Shown: positions 1-8,786 of the stretch, piece after piece
How the letters are laid out: every line of letters begins with the position of its first letter
Numbering within the stretch: the stretch's first letter is position 1
Source of the DNA: an uncultured Eubacteriales bacterium
Lineage (GTDB): Bacteria; Bacillota; Clostridia; Oscillospirales; Acutalibacteraceae
DNA: 64,000 bases
Reading direction: 5' to 3'
Assembly: GCA_910584745.1 (NCBI GenBank)
Contig: CAJUDG010000003.1
Coordinates: forward strand, 214,397-278,396
Made by a program: the position numbers and the translations under genes
Notes under the pieces: model-generated
Databases searched by the model: none
Told to the model about the DNA's origin: nothing
Seen by the model: the letters and a program-made list of their open reading frames with translations, nothing else

Positions 1-25
1 CTGCTGGAAGAAAAGGAGAAGGACA

Positions 26-1066
26 ATGGATAAGATAAAGGTTGGGGTCGTGGGAGCCACCGGCTATGCCGGCGCAGAGCTTTGCCGCCTGATAATGGGC
101 CACCCTCAGGCGGAGCTTGCGGCCATAAGCTCGGTGAGCTTTGAGGGCAAGGCCCTCTCCGAGGTGTACCCGGCGTATTTTCACATGTGCGACATGATAT
201 GCGGGACCCAAGAGCAGGTGGTGGAGAACAGCGACGTTATTTTTGCGGCGCTGCCCCACGGGCTTTCTCAGGAGCTGGCCGCGCAGTGCATGGAGGCCGG
301 TAAGGTCTTTATAGACCTGGGCGCTGATTTCCGGCTCGAGAGCGAGGAGGAGTACCAGGAGTGGTACAGCGGCAGCTTTACGGATAAGTCCCTGCACCGG
401 GAGGCGGTCTACGGCCTGCCGGAGCTGTTCCGTGACAATATAAAGGGCAGGCGGCTTATTGCGAACCCCGGCTGCTATACCACAGCTGTGCCGCTGGCCC
501 TTGTGCCAGCCCTAGAAGCAGGCTTGATCCAGCCGGAGGGGATCATCGCCGACTGCAAGTCCGGCGTGACCGGAGCTGGGCGCAAGCCCACCCAGGGCAA
601 CCACTACCCCGAGCTCAACGAAAGCTTCACCGCCTACAAGGTAGCCTGTCACCGGCACACCCCTGAGATGGAGCAGACACTGTCGCGCATAGCCGGACAA
701 AAGATAAATCTGACGTTTGTGCCGCATCTGCTGCCCATAAACCGGGGAATACTTGCCACGTGCTACGCAAAGCTTGCCCCGGGAGCTGAGCTTTCCGCTA
801 TACGTGAAGCATATGAAAAGCGCTATGCCGGGGAGTTCTTCATTCGGCTGCTGCCGGATGGTCAGTGCGCAAACGTGAAGAATGTGCGCTGCACGAACTT
901 CTGCGACATATCCCTGTTCGCGGACCAGCGCACCGGCACATTTGTGGCCGTCTCTGCCATTGACAACATGGTAAAGGGCGCGGCGGGCCAGGCTATACAG
1001 AACATGAACCTGGCTTTCGGCATCGACGAAACCGCCGGACTTAAGCTTATACCCCCGGCCTTTTAA
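26..1066 (+). CDS. argC: N-acetyl-gamma-glutamyl-phosphate reductase
   Basis: NADPH-dependent reductase that converts N-acetylglutamyl-5-phosphate to the semialdehyde, the third step of ornithine/arginine synthesis in the cytosol. The 346-aa protein has the N-terminal Rossmann start (VGVVGATGYAG) and the family motif NPGCYTT with the catalytic Cys near residue 150. Length is normal for ArgC. The ATG follows an AAAGGAGAAGG ribosome site. It heads a collinear arginine operon (argC-J-orf-B-D-F) with gaps of 0-21 bp. The operon promoter lies before the window, so regulation cannot be seen here. Confidence 0.97.
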   Translation: MDKIKVGVVGATGYAGAELCRLIMGHPQAELAAISSVSFEGKALSEVYPAYFHMCDMICGTQEQVVENSDVIFAALPHGLSQELAAQCMEAGKVFIDLGADFRLESEEEYQEWYSGSFTDKSLHREAVYGLPELFRDNIKGRRLIANPGCYTTAVPLALVPALEAGLIQPEGIIADCKSGVTGAGRKPTQGNHYPELNESFTAYKVACHRHTPEMEQTLSRIAGQKINLTFVPHLLPINRGILATCYAKLAPGAELSAIREAYEKRYAGEFFIRLLPDGQCANVKNVRCTNFCDISLFADQRTGTFVAVSAIDNMVKGAAGQAIQNMNLAFGIDETAGLKLIPPAF

Positions 1067-1087
1067 TATATTTTAGGAGAATGAGAC

Positions 1088-2305
1088 ATGGAATTTATTC
1101 AGGGCGGCGTAACTGCCGCTAAAGGATTTTCGGCAAGCGGCATACACTGCGGTATCCGCAAGAATAAGACAAAGCCTGACTTGGCGCTCATACTCAGCGA
1201 CCGGGAATGTGCCGCCGCTGGGGTATACACCCGCAATCTGGTAAAGGGCGCGCCCATCACGGTCACCAAAAGGAACATCGCCGACGGCAGAGCCCGGGCC
1301 ATCATCTGTAACTCCGGCATAGCGAACACCTGCGCCCCGGACGGCATAGAGAAGGCCGAAGCCATGTGCCGCGTGGCGGCATCGGCGCTGGGACTGGAGC
1401 CGGAGGATATGGTCGTGGCATCCACTGGGGTCATCGGTCCCTCCCTGCCCATAGAGCCCATCGCCAATGGCATGGATGAACTGAAAGCCTCCCTAAAGGA
1501 AGACGGCTCCCTTGCCGCCGCCACGGCCATAATGACTACCGACACGGTGCCCAAGGAGGCCGCCGTCCAGTTTACCGTTGGCGGCAAAATCGCCCGCATA
1601 GGCGGCATATCCAAGGGCAGCGGCATGATACATCCCAATATGGCGACCATGCTCTGCTTCGTGACAACGGACTGCGCCATCGCCCCCGGGCTGCTGCAAA
1701 AGGCCGTGAAGACCGCCGCAGACGCCACCTTCAACATGATAAGCGTGGACGGGGACACCTCCACCAACGACACCTTCCTGGTGCTGGCTAACGGCGCGGC
1801 GGGGAACTCCGAGATTACCGCTGAAGACGAGGACTATGCGGCCTTTGTAGATGCCCTGGAAGCCGTGGGCCGCAAGCTTGCCATGATGATGGCCAAGGAC
1901 GGAGAGGGAGCCTCAAGGCTCATCATCTATCGCGTAGAAGGCGCTCCAGACCTAGAGACCGCCCGTACTGTGGCCCGCTCTGTCAGCAGCTCTACCCTGG
2001 TTAAGGCCGCGTTCTTTGGAGCCGACGCCAACGCTGGGGGCCGGGCCATGTGCGCCGTGGGTTACTCGGGAGCCCAGGTGGACGTTGAAAAGATAGACAT
2101 AGCCTTTAAGTCCGCCAAGGGCAGGGTAGAGGTGGTAAAGTCCGGTATGGGCGTGGAGTTCTCCGAGGAGCTGGCTCTCGAGGTCTTAAAGGAGCCGGAG
2201 ATAGAGACGCTCATAGACCTTCATATGGGCGATGTATCGGCAGAGGCCTACGGCTGCGACCTGACCTACGACTATGTGAAGATAAACGCCGACTACCGCA
2301 CCTGA
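1088..2305 (+). CDS. argJ: Bifunctional ornithine acetyltransferase / N-acetylglutamate synthase
   Basis: Recycles the acetyl group from N-acetylornithine to glutamate. The bifunctional type can also acetylate glutamate from acetyl-CoA. The 405-aa precursor carries the self-cleavage region HPNMATMLCF, in which the Thr after Ala becomes the N-terminal nucleophile of the beta chain. Its presence and the absence of argE in the operon point to the cyclic acetyl pathway. Whether it is mono- or bifunctional cannot be settled from sequence alone. RBS AGGAG precedes the ATG; it lies 21 bp after argC. Confidence 0.96.
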   Translation: MEFIQGGVTAAKGFSASGIHCGIRKNKTKPDLALILSDRECAAAGVYTRNLVKGAPITVTKRNIADGRARAIICNSGIANTCAPDGIEKAEAMCRVAASALGLEPEDMVVASTGVIGPSLPIEPIANGMDELKASLKEDGSLAAATAIMTTDTVPKEAAVQFTVGGKIARIGGISKGSGMIHPNMATMLCFVTTDCAIAPGLLQKAVKTAADATFNMISVDGDTSTNDTFLVLANGAAGNSEITAEDEDYAAFVDALEAVGRKLAMMMAKDGEGASRLIIYRVEGAPDLETARTVARSVSSSTLVKAAFFGADANAGGRAMCAVGYSGAQVDVEKIDIAFKSAKGRVEVVKSGMGVEFSEELALEVLKEPEIETLIDLHMGDVSAEAYGCDLTYDYVKINADYRT

Positions 2306-2315
2306 GGAGGGCATC

Positions 2316-2654
2316 ATGCTGGAAAAGCTGGGCATTAAAAGCCGGTGGGACCTGGTTCCCGCCGTGCTGTCGGTGCTGCTGTATATAAACTTTTTGGTGT
2401 TCGTAATATTGCTTTTCGCCGCGACAGGTGTACTTTTCCTGTACGCCGCGCCGTCCATACTCACAGCCGCGCTGCTTATCGCGGCGATCATCGCCCATCT
2501 CATCACCCGGCACAGGACCTGTAAGCTCTGGCGCAGGCTGCTGCTGGGGGCTATTGGGGCGAACTTTCTGGTCATCGCCGCCTTCATTGTCATCGGGGTC
2601 GTGATGGTATTCTCGTGGCTGGACGTTATTAAAGAAATCAAAACAAACGGGTGA
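2316..2654 (+). CDS. Small three-helix membrane protein in the arginine operon
   Basis: A 112-aa protein I do not recognise. It is strongly hydrophobic, with three probable membrane segments (about residues 13-40, 45-63 and 76-102) and a short basic loop containing HRTCKLWRR between segments two and three. The start is supported by GAGGAGG five bases before the ATG. It lies 10 bp after argJ and 7 bp before argB, so it is co-transcribed with the arginine genes. No function is assignable. A transport or membrane-tethering role in arginine metabolism is only a guess from position. Confidence 0.75.
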   Translation: MLEKLGIKSRWDLVPAVLSVLLYINFLVFVILLFAATGVLFLYAAPSILTAALLIAAIIAHLITRHRTCKLWRRLLLGAIGANFLVIAAFIVIGVVMVFSWLDVIKEIKTNG

Positions 2655-2661
2655 ATAGAAC

Positions 2662-3513
2662 ATGCAGGTATCCAACAGCGAGCGGGCCAATATACTTGTG
2701 CAGGCCCTGCCATATATCAAGAAATACGCCGGGGCCACCGTGGTGGTAAAGTACGGCGGAAACGCCATGCTGGACGATGAGCTGAAAGCGGCGGTCATGA
2801 GCGATATCGTCCTTATGCAGCTGGTGGGCATAAACGTGGTGCTTGTCCACGGCGGCGGGCCGGAGATAAACTCCATGCTGAAAAAGATAGGCAAGGAGAG
2901 CAAATTCATCGGCGGTATGCGCTATACGGACCAGGAGACCATCGGTATCGTCCAGCAGGTGCTGGCCGGTAAGGTGAACAAGGATTTGGTGCAGCTCCTT
3001 GAGGACGCTGGCGGCAGGGCCATAGGCCTCTGCGGCCTGGACGGGTCCCTGCTGAAAGCGGACCAGCTGGAGGAGGACCTGGGCTTTGTGGGGGAGATAA
3101 GGGAGGTCAACGTGGATATCCTGCGTGACGCCGCCAAGAACGGCTATATCCCCATAGTCTCCACCGTTGCAGCGGGCTATCACGGCGAGGTGTACAACAT
3201 CAACGCAGACATCGCCGCCGCGCGGATCGCCGCAGAGCTGGGAGCCATGAAGCTGATACTTATGACGGACGTGCGCGGGCTCCTTCGGGATAAGGATGAC
3301 GACAGCACCATAATCCCGGTGGTGAACGTCAGCGACGTGCGCCGGCTGAAAAAAGAGGGCGTTATCAGCGGCGGCATGATACCGAAGATAGACTGCTGCG
3401 TGGACGCGGTGCGCCGGGGCGTGGGCCGGGCCCATATCATCGACGGCCGCATCGCCCACTCCATCCTCGTGGAGCTTTTCACCGACGAGGGCATTGGCAC
3501 AATGTTCTATTAA
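2662..3513 (+). CDS. argB: Acetylglutamate kinase
   Basis: Phosphorylates N-acetylglutamate, the second step of arginine synthesis and, in organisms using the cyclic pathway, the usual point of arginine feedback inhibition. The 283-aa amino acid kinase fold shows the phosphate-binding KYGGNAM near residue 30 and the substrate motif HGGGPEIN near residue 65. The long N-terminal region resembles arginine-sensitive hexameric enzymes, but feedback inhibition is inference. The ribosome site is weak (GGGTGA), suggesting coupling to the small membrane protein gene just upstream. Confidence 0.96.
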   Translation: MQVSNSERANILVQALPYIKKYAGATVVVKYGGNAMLDDELKAAVMSDIVLMQLVGINVVLVHGGGPEINSMLKKIGKESKFIGGMRYTDQETIGIVQQVLAGKVNKDLVQLLEDAGGRAIGLCGLDGSLLKADQLEEDLGFVGEIREVNVDILRDAAKNGYIPIVSTVAAGYHGEVYNINADIAAARIAAELGAMKLILMTDVRGLLRDKDDDSTIIPVVNVSDVRRLKKEGVISGGMIPKIDCCVDAVRRGVGRAHIIDGRIAHSILVELFTDEGIGTMFY

Positions 3514-3525
3514 AGGAGACAGAAT

Positions 3526-4698
3526 ATGACATTTCAGGAGATAAGGGATCAGGATCAAAAGTATATCATCCATACCTATGGGCGGGTGGACGCGGCGCTG
3601 GTAAAGGGCAGAAACGCCACTGCCTGGGATGTGGAGGGCAAAGAATATATCGACTTCACCTCCGGCATAGGGGTGAACAGCCTTGGCTATTGCGACCCGG
3701 GTTGGACCGCCGCAGTGTCGAAGCAGGCGGGGGAGATACAGCACCTATGCAACTACTACTACTCGCCCCAGAACACGGCGCTTGCGGAGGAACTCTGTAC
3801 GGCGGCGGGCATGGCCCAGGCTTTCTTCTGCAACTCTGGGGCCGAGGCCAATGAGTGCGCCATAAAAATAGCGCGTAAATATGGCGAAAAGCGCGGCGCG
3901 TATAAGATAGTGACCCTTGAAAACTCCTTCCATGGCCGGACACTTACCACTCTGGCCGCCACAGGTCAGGAGGGTTTTCACAAGGACTTTCTGCCCCTTA
4001 CCGAGGGCTTTCTATACGCAAAGGCGGGCGATATTGAGGCGATAGACGCGATGCTTGACAACAGCGTCTGCGCCGTGATGATAGAGACCGTCCAGGGCGA
4101 GGGCGGCGTGGTGCCCATGGACCCGGATTTCATCAAGGCTCTCAGCGAGCTCTGTAAAGAGCGGGACGTGCTGCTCATCGTCGACGAGGTCCAGACCGGC
4201 ATAGGCCGCACCGGGTATTTCTACAGCTATCAGGGCTACGGTGTGCAGCCCGACGTTGCGACCAGCGCCAAGGGCCTTGCGGGAGGCCTGCCCATAGGAA
4301 CGTGTCTGGTGACGGAGAAGCTTCGGGATATCCTGAAGCCCGGCCAGCAGGGTTCAACCTTCGGCGGCAACCCAGTGGTATGCGCCGGAGCCAGAGAGGT
4401 GGTCCGGCGGGTCAGCGAACCGGAGTTTTTGCAGGTCGTCCGGGAGAAGGGGGAGTATATCGCAAAGAGACTGGAGGATCTTCCACAGGTCGAATTCGTG
4501 CGGGGCAGAGGGTTGATGCTCGGCATAAAGCTAAAATCTGGCGACGCCCACGACGTGCTTGTAGAGTGCGCAAAGCAGGGACTGTTGGTGCTCACCGCCA
4601 AGGAGTTGGTGCGCTTCCTGCCGCCGCTGACTATCACCGTGGAGGAGATCGACAAGGGCCTTTCCATATTTGCAAAAGTTTTACAGGAGGTAAACTAA
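3526..4698 (+). CDS. argD: Acetylornithine aminotransferase
   Basis: PLP enzyme that transaminates N-acetylglutamate semialdehyde to N-acetylornithine. The 390-aa class III aminotransferase has the cofactor region FFCNSGAEANE, the DEVQTGIGRTG motif and the PLP lysine in SAKGLAGGLPIG. RBS AAAGGAG is eight bases from the ATG. It follows argB by 12 bp, and its last codons contain the ribosome site for argF. Members of this family sometimes also serve lysine synthesis, but context favours arginine. Confidence 0.96.
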   Translation: MTFQEIRDQDQKYIIHTYGRVDAALVKGRNATAWDVEGKEYIDFTSGIGVNSLGYCDPGWTAAVSKQAGEIQHLCNYYYSPQNTALAEELCTAAGMAQAFFCNSGAEANECAIKIARKYGEKRGAYKIVTLENSFHGRTLTTLAATGQEGFHKDFLPLTEGFLYAKAGDIEAIDAMLDNSVCAVMIETVQGEGGVVPMDPDFIKALSELCKERDVLLIVDEVQTGIGRTGYFYSYQGYGVQPDVATSAKGLAGGLPIGTCLVTEKLRDILKPGQQGSTFGGNPVVCAGAREVVRRVSEPEFLQVVREKGEYIAKRLEDLPQVEFVRGRGLMLGIKLKSGDAHDVLVECAKQGLLVLTAKELVRFLPPLTITVEEIDKGLSIFAKVLQEVN

Positions 4699-4699
4699 A

Positions 4700-5605
4700 A
4701 TGGAGCATTTACTAAAGCTTTTGGACATGACCGGCGAGGAGATAATCGATGTGCTGAACCTTGCCGACCAGCTGAAATATGAGACAAAGCACGGCATAGA
4801 GCATCCGCACCTTAAAGGCAAGTGCCTTGGGATGATATTCGAGAAATCCTCTACCCGCACAAGGGTCTCCTTCGAGGTGGGTATAAACCAACTGGGAGGC
4901 TACGCTGTAGTGCTGGCCTCCGAGGGCTCTCAAATAGGCAGGGGAGAGCCGGTGCAGGATACGGCGCGGGTGCTGTCCCGGTATGTAGACGGCATTATGA
5001 TACGCACTTTTGAGCAGCAGGAGGTCGAGGACCTGGCAAAGTACGGCAGCGTGCCGGTGATAAACGGCCTTACAGACTTCTGCCACCCCTGCCAGGTGCT
5101 GGCGGACCTTATGACTATCAGGGAGTTCAAGGGTTCCTTTGAGGGCTTGAAGATGTGCTTCATCGGGGACGGCAACAATATGATGAACTCCCTTATCGTG
5201 GGCGGCTTAAAGGTGGGTATGGCTGTGTCGGTTGCCTGCCCCGAAGGCTACCGTCCGCCTCAGGAGATACTGGACTTTGCAAAGGGTTACGACTGCTTTG
5301 AGCTGACTGACGACCCGATGCAGGCGGCAAAAAACGCCGATGTGGTGATCACCGATGTCTGGACCTCTATGGGCCAGGAGGAGGAGCGCCAGAAGCGCGA
5401 GGCGGCCTTTAAGGGCTACTGCGTCGACAGGAATATCATGGCCAAGGCCAAGCCCGACGCCATGGTCCAGCACTGCCTGCCAGCACATAGGGGGGAAGAG
5501 ATAACCGAGGAGGTATTCGAGCAGAACGCCCAGTATATCTTCGAGGAGGCCGAGAACCGCCTGCACGCCCAAAAAGCGGTCATGGTGAAGACGATGGCGA
5601 AATAA
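4700..5605 (+). CDS. argF: Ornithine carbamoyltransferase
   Basis: Transfers carbamoyl from carbamoyl phosphate to ornithine to give citrulline. The 301-aa protein carries the carbamoyl-phosphate motif SSTRTR and the ornithine-site HCLPAHR loop; both identify OTCase. The ATG starts one base after the argD stop, with the ribosome site GGAGG inside the end of argD, so the two are translationally coupled. Its last 26 bp overlap the convergent membrane-protein gene on the other strand. The window contains no argG, argH or carbamoyl phosphate synthetase genes. A catabolic role (arcB) is less likely given the biosynthetic operon. Confidence 0.96.
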   Translation: MEHLLKLLDMTGEEIIDVLNLADQLKYETKHGIEHPHLKGKCLGMIFEKSSTRTRVSFEVGINQLGGYAVVLASEGSQIGRGEPVQDTARVLSRYVDGIMIRTFEQQEVEDLAKYGSVPVINGLTDFCHPCQVLADLMTIREFKGSFEGLKMCFIGDGNNMMNSLIVGGLKVGMAVSVACPEGYRPPQEILDFAKGYDCFELTDDPMQAAKNADVVITDVWTSMGQEEERQKREAAFKGYCVDRNIMAKAKPDAMVQHCLPAHRGEEITEEVFEQNAQYIFEEAENRLHAQKAVMVKTMAK

Positions 5606-6659
5606 ATCCGGGTAAGATCCCGGCGCTGCGCAACAGGGAGTACAGCATAAAGAATCCGGCGGTGTAGACCAGTACCCAAAGGCTTCCTGCCGCAAGCGAA
5701 AAGTATACTGCTGCCAGCATGGTCAATGGGTGCAGCTTTGCGGTGGAGGCAACCAGCTTCGGCTCTATCACCTGCCGCACGCAGCCCATCACTGCCCACC
5801 CCACCAGGACCCCGGCCGCCCGGCCGTAGGCCCCGCAGAGTGCCTGCCAAACCGCTATGGGGCCAAGGACGAAGCCAGGACCAAGTACGGGCAGTATGTC
5901 CGCAAAGCAGGTGATGACCGCGCTCATAAGGGGGTACGGCACGTTTAGGACGGACAGGATTATAAAGGCTTCACAAAAGCTAATGAAGTAGATGAGCATG
6001 TATGACAGCAGATACTTCCTTCCGGCGCCAGAGGAGCGCGCGGCCGCGCTCTTTAGCTGCCCGGCGGTCCTGTCCCGTATCAGGCCCCTGGCCCAGCCCC
6101 GGAGAGCATCAAAATCCCGGGCAATGAAGAAAGCCGAAAAGCCCGTCACCAGTGCCATGGCAAGCAGCGCCGGCAGGGATGCCAGCAGACCAAGCACCCC
6201 GTTCAGCGCGGCCATAGCCAGATCCGCGCTGTTCTTCAAGAAGTCCATGAGCTGTTCCCGGTGGTGTTCAAGAAATTCCGCGTCGATCTCGTTGACAAAG
6301 CTCCCAAGCCACCTGAAGAACCTCTGTACTGGCGGCGAAAACTCCGGGAACCCGCCGCTTGCGGCCCTTGTGAGGAACTCCGCCAGCTCGCGTACGCCAA
6401 GCACGGTCATAAGTATCAGCCCTGACAGCAGCAGCGTCAGCGCGGCCAGAGTGATTATCCCCGAAGCGGCAGTCCGGCCAAGATGCAGCCTGTCCTGGGC
6501 CCACCTTATGACCGGCTGCAACGCCGCCGCAATAAGCAGACCCAGTAAAAAGGGCAGAGAATAGAGGAAGGTGGCTTTCCACAGAAGGAAAACCAGACTG
6601 TACACAGCAAAAAATACCCCGATGGGAGAAAGACGTTTCAGTTCCTCTGTGTGAAACAT
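5580..6659 (-). CDS. AI-2E family (YtvI/PerM-like) membrane protein
   Basis: A 359-aa polytopic membrane protein of the AI-2E/UPF0118 family, to which the sporulation protein YtvI belongs. It has paired N-terminal membrane helices, a long soluble middle segment (about residues 85-150), and a C-terminal block of helices containing the conserved region FADILPVLGPG and a terminal E-P-K turn (RQVIEPKLVAST). The ATG at 6659 is chosen because GGAGGTGCGC directly precedes it; the frame is open 41 codons further upstream without a ribosome site. It converges on argF with a 26-bp overlap. The substrate is unknown; family members include exporters of autoinducer-2 and ions. Confidence 0.87.
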   Translation of the reverse strand: MFHTEELKRLSPIGVFFAVYSLVFLLWKATFLYSLPFLLGLLIAAALQPVIRWAQDRLHLGRTAASGIITLAALTLLLSGLILMTVLGVRELAEFLTRAASGGFPEFSPPVQRFFRWLGSFVNEIDAEFLEHHREQLMDFLKNSADLAMAALNGVLGLLASLPALLAMALVTGFSAFFIARDFDALRGWARGLIRDRTAGQLKSAAARSSGAGRKYLLSYMLIYFISFCEAFIILSVLNVPYPLMSAVITCFADILPVLGPGFVLGPIAVWQALCGAYGRAAGVLVGWAVMGCVRQVIEPKLVASTAKLHPLTMLAAVYFSLAAGSLWVLVYTAGFFMLYSLLRSAGILPGFISPSSSP

Positions 6660-6740
6660 GCGCACCTCCATATCCGCTATTGAGAGTACACTATGGTAAT
6701 ATGGAGACATTTGATAAAAATATTCATGAGCCTGGCACAT

Positions 6741-6782
6741 AAAAATGCCCTGCCGACATCTAAAAAAGATGCGGCAGGGCAT
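6741..6782 (-). terminator. Rho-independent terminator after the XRE regulator
   Basis: Reading the minus strand, a 15-bp stem (GATGCCGCAG-type arms with one bulged base, arms 6745-6760 and 6768-6782) with an A/T loop is followed by five T. It sits 16 bp after the XRE gene and upstream of the AI-2E gene. Confidence 0.85.
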
Positions 6783-6797
6783 AGATAGGCATGGGTT

Positions 6798-7067
6798 TCA
6801 CGAATTGTGCTGCTGAGGCCTTTCCTCGCCTGTCAGCAGCCACATGACCGATACGCCCAGGATCTGAGAAAGAGCCAGGAGCTCCGTGTCCGTCACATAA
6901 CGAATCTGGCCCTCAAGCTTTGAGAGCCCAGAGGCGTTCAGATCGACGCCGCGTACCTGCAACTGGGCCAGAAGCTCCTTTTGCTTCATACCCTGGTTTC
7001 TGCGGGCGTTCTCCACCCGTGCACCGATCAGATTCTTTGTGCCCAATGGCTGTCCCCGCAGTCTCAT
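6798..7067 (-). CDS. XRE-family helix-turn-helix regulator
   Basis: An 89-aa DNA-binding protein with a Cro/CI-type helix-turn-helix (about residues 12-75: IGARVENARRNQGMKQKELL, then SGLSKLEGQIRYV and the closing LSQILGVSVMWLL). It is a stand-alone DNA-binding domain with no sensor domain. The ATG follows AAGGGAG. It is divergent from pncB across a 233-bp AT-rich region that holds promoters for both genes and an inverted repeat around its own -35 box, so autoregulation is plausible. Targets are unknown. Confidence 0.88.
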   Translation of the reverse strand: MRLRGQPLGTKNLIGARVENARRNQGMKQKELLAQLQVRGVDLNASGLSKLEGQIRYVTDTELLALSQILGVSVMWLLTGEERPQQHNS

Positions 7068-7142
7068 AGCATATTCACTCCCTTAGGTATCTTTGTCTTA
7101 ACTTAAGGTTTCACATAATATATTTTCTTTTATTACATGTAT

Positions 7143-7171
7143 ATTATAATATCATATTTGTAAAAAATCAA
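7143..7171 (-). promoter_or_regulatory. Sigma-A promoter for the XRE regulator
   Basis: On the minus strand TTGATT (7166-7171) and TATAAT (7143-7148) are separated by exactly 17 bp, about 75 bp before the start codon. Confidence 0.72.
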
Positions 7172-7187
7172 GTCCCTTTTACAAATA
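7155..7187. repeat. Perfect 11-bp inverted repeat around the XRE -35 box
   Basis: Arms TATTTGTAAAA (7155-7165) and TTTTACAAATA (7177-7187) are exact reverse complements with an 11-bp spacer. The spacer contains the -35 hexamer of the XRE promoter, the expected layout of an autoregulatory operator. Binding by the neighbouring XRE protein is inference. Confidence 0.65.
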
Positions 7188-7221
7188 AATTTGTCAATTT
7201 GTCGGAAAGGAAAAATAAGAC

Positions 7222-7250
7222 TGTACTTTTTACTTTTAGCCTGCTATAAT
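7222..7250 (+). promoter_or_regulatory. Extended -10 promoter for pncB
   Basis: TGCTATAAT ends at 7250: a consensus -10 with the extended TG. The -35 position 17 bp upstream (TGTACT) is poor, as is usual for extended -10 promoters. It lies about 50 bp before the pncB ATG. Confidence 0.65.
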
Positions 7251-7300
7251 AAACAAAATATGGGAAAAAACAGATGAAAAAATCAGGAAGGGCGATTTAA

Positions 7301-8755
7301 ATGAGCAAGATGTTTTCACAGCGTGAGTTGACCATGCTTACCGACTTTTACGAGATAACCATGGCCAACGGTTACTTTTTGGAGGGTTTCAAGGACACCG
7401 TATGCTACTTTGACATGTTCTTCAGAAAGCTGCCTGATAACGGCGGTTTTGCCATAATGGCCGGTGTGGAGCAGCTGGTGGAGTACCTAAAAAATCTGCA
7501 CTTCTCCCCGGAGGATATCGCGTACCTCTCGGGCCGCAACATGTTCAGTGAGGAGTTCTTGGACTATCTCAGGAATTTCAAGTTCTCCTGCGATGTGTGG
7601 GCCATCCCCGAGGGCACGCCTATTTTCCCCGGCGAACCTATTGTTACCGTCCGGGGCCCTGTCATACAGGCCCAGTTTATCGAGACCATGGTCCTTCTGT
7701 GCATAAACCACCAGAGCCTTATAGCCACTAAGTCCAACCGCATAGTCCGCGCGGCCCAGGGACGGGCAGTAATGGAGTTCGGTTCCCGCCGGGCCCAGGG
7801 CTTTGACGGCGCGGTACACGGCGCGAGGGCGGCCTATATCGGCGGCTGCGCGGGCACGGCCTGCACCATCAGCGATCAGCTGTTCGGGGTCCCGGCCCTT
7901 GGCACCATGGCCCACAGCTGGGTGCAGCTGTTCGATTCCGAGTATGAGGCCTTCAAGGCCTATGCCAAGGCATACCCGCAGAACTGCGTGCTGCTGGTGG
8001 ACACCTATAACGTGCTGAGATCCGGCGTTCCAAACGCCATAAAAGTCTTTAACGAGGAGCTGGTTCCTAACGGCTACCGGCCCGCTGGCATCCGCATAGA
8101 CAGCGGCGACATCACCTATCTCTCCCGCAAGGCCCGCAAACTGCTGGACGACGCGGGCTTTGAGGACTGCCAGATCTGCGCATCGAACTCCCTGGACGAG
8201 TACATTATCCGTGACATGCTCATCCAGGGCGCCAAGGTGGACTCTTTCGGCGTGGGCGAGCGGCTGATAACCTCCTCGTCAGAGCCGGTCTTCGGCGGCG
8301 TGTATAAGCTGGTGGGTGTCGAGAACCCGGACGGCACCGTCAAGCCCAAGATAAAGATAAGCGAGAACGTGGTGAAGATAACCACACCCGGATTTAAGAA
8401 CGTATGGCGGCTTTTTGACAGGGAGACCGACAAGGCCATTGCGGACGTGGTGACCATGCACGACGAGGTCATCGATGAGGAGAAGCCATATGTGCTCTTT
8501 GACCCCAACCATACCTGGAAGCGCAAGACCGTGGAGAATTTCCACGCCGTGCCCCTGCTGACCCAGATATTCAAAAACGGCGAATGTGTATATATCCCCC
8601 GGGCCCTCAACGCCATCAAGGCCTATTGTGCGGCACAGGTGGACACACTCTGGGAGGAGGTCACCCGCTTCGAGAACCCCCACAGCTACTATGTGGACCT
8701 GTCCCAGACCCTCTGGGACGAGAAGAACCGTATGCTCTCTGAAAAAAACTATTGA
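7301..8755 (+). CDS. pncB: Nicotinate phosphoribosyltransferase
   Basis: Makes nicotinate mononucleotide from nicotinate and PRPP in the NAD salvage (Preiss-Handler) pathway. The 484-aa length fits the Gram-positive form. Visible motifs are the N-terminal LTDFYEITMANGYF, the FGSRRAQG segment with the phosphate-binding arginines and the nearby autophosphorylation-site region, and RIDSGD in the barrel. The ATG has AGGAAGGG upstream. Its TGA stop overlaps the -35 box of the RNase P RNA promoter. Most similar enzymes use nicotinate rather than nicotinamide. Confidence 0.95.
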   Translation: MSKMFSQRELTMLTDFYEITMANGYFLEGFKDTVCYFDMFFRKLPDNGGFAIMAGVEQLVEYLKNLHFSPEDIAYLSGRNMFSEEFLDYLRNFKFSCDVWAIPEGTPIFPGEPIVTVRGPVIQAQFIETMVLLCINHQSLIATKSNRIVRAAQGRAVMEFGSRRAQGFDGAVHGARAAYIGGCAGTACTISDQLFGVPALGTMAHSWVQLFDSEYEAFKAYAKAYPQNCVLLVDTYNVLRSGVPNAIKVFNEELVPNGYRPAGIRIDSGDITYLSRKARKLLDDAGFEDCQICASNSLDEYIIRDMLIQGAKVDSFGVGERLITSSSEPVFGGVYKLVGVENPDGTVKPKIKISENVVKITTPGFKNVWRLFDRETDKAIADVVTMHDEVIDEEKPYVLFDPNHTWKRKTVENFHAVPLLTQIFKNGECVYIPRALNAIKAYCAAQVDTLWEEVTRFENPHSYYVDLSQTLWDEKNRMLSEKNY

Positions 8756-8780
8756 CATAAAGGAAAAGCTACACTAAAAT
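8752..8780 (+). promoter_or_regulatory. Consensus sigma-A promoter of rnpB overlapping the pncB stop
   Basis: TTGACA (8752-8757), 17 bp, TAAAAT (8775-8780), and the mature RNA begins seven bases later at 8787. The pncB TGA stop (8753-8755) lies within the -35 hexamer. Confidence 0.9.
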
Positions 8781-8786
8781 ATAACC

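Noticed and set aside
1..25. End of an upstream gene before argC.
   Set aside because: Only 25 bases are visible, and they carry just the argC ribosome site.
2638..3744. 368-codon minus-strand frame opposite argB.
   Set aside because: Shadow of argB and argD codons, with no motif and no start signal.
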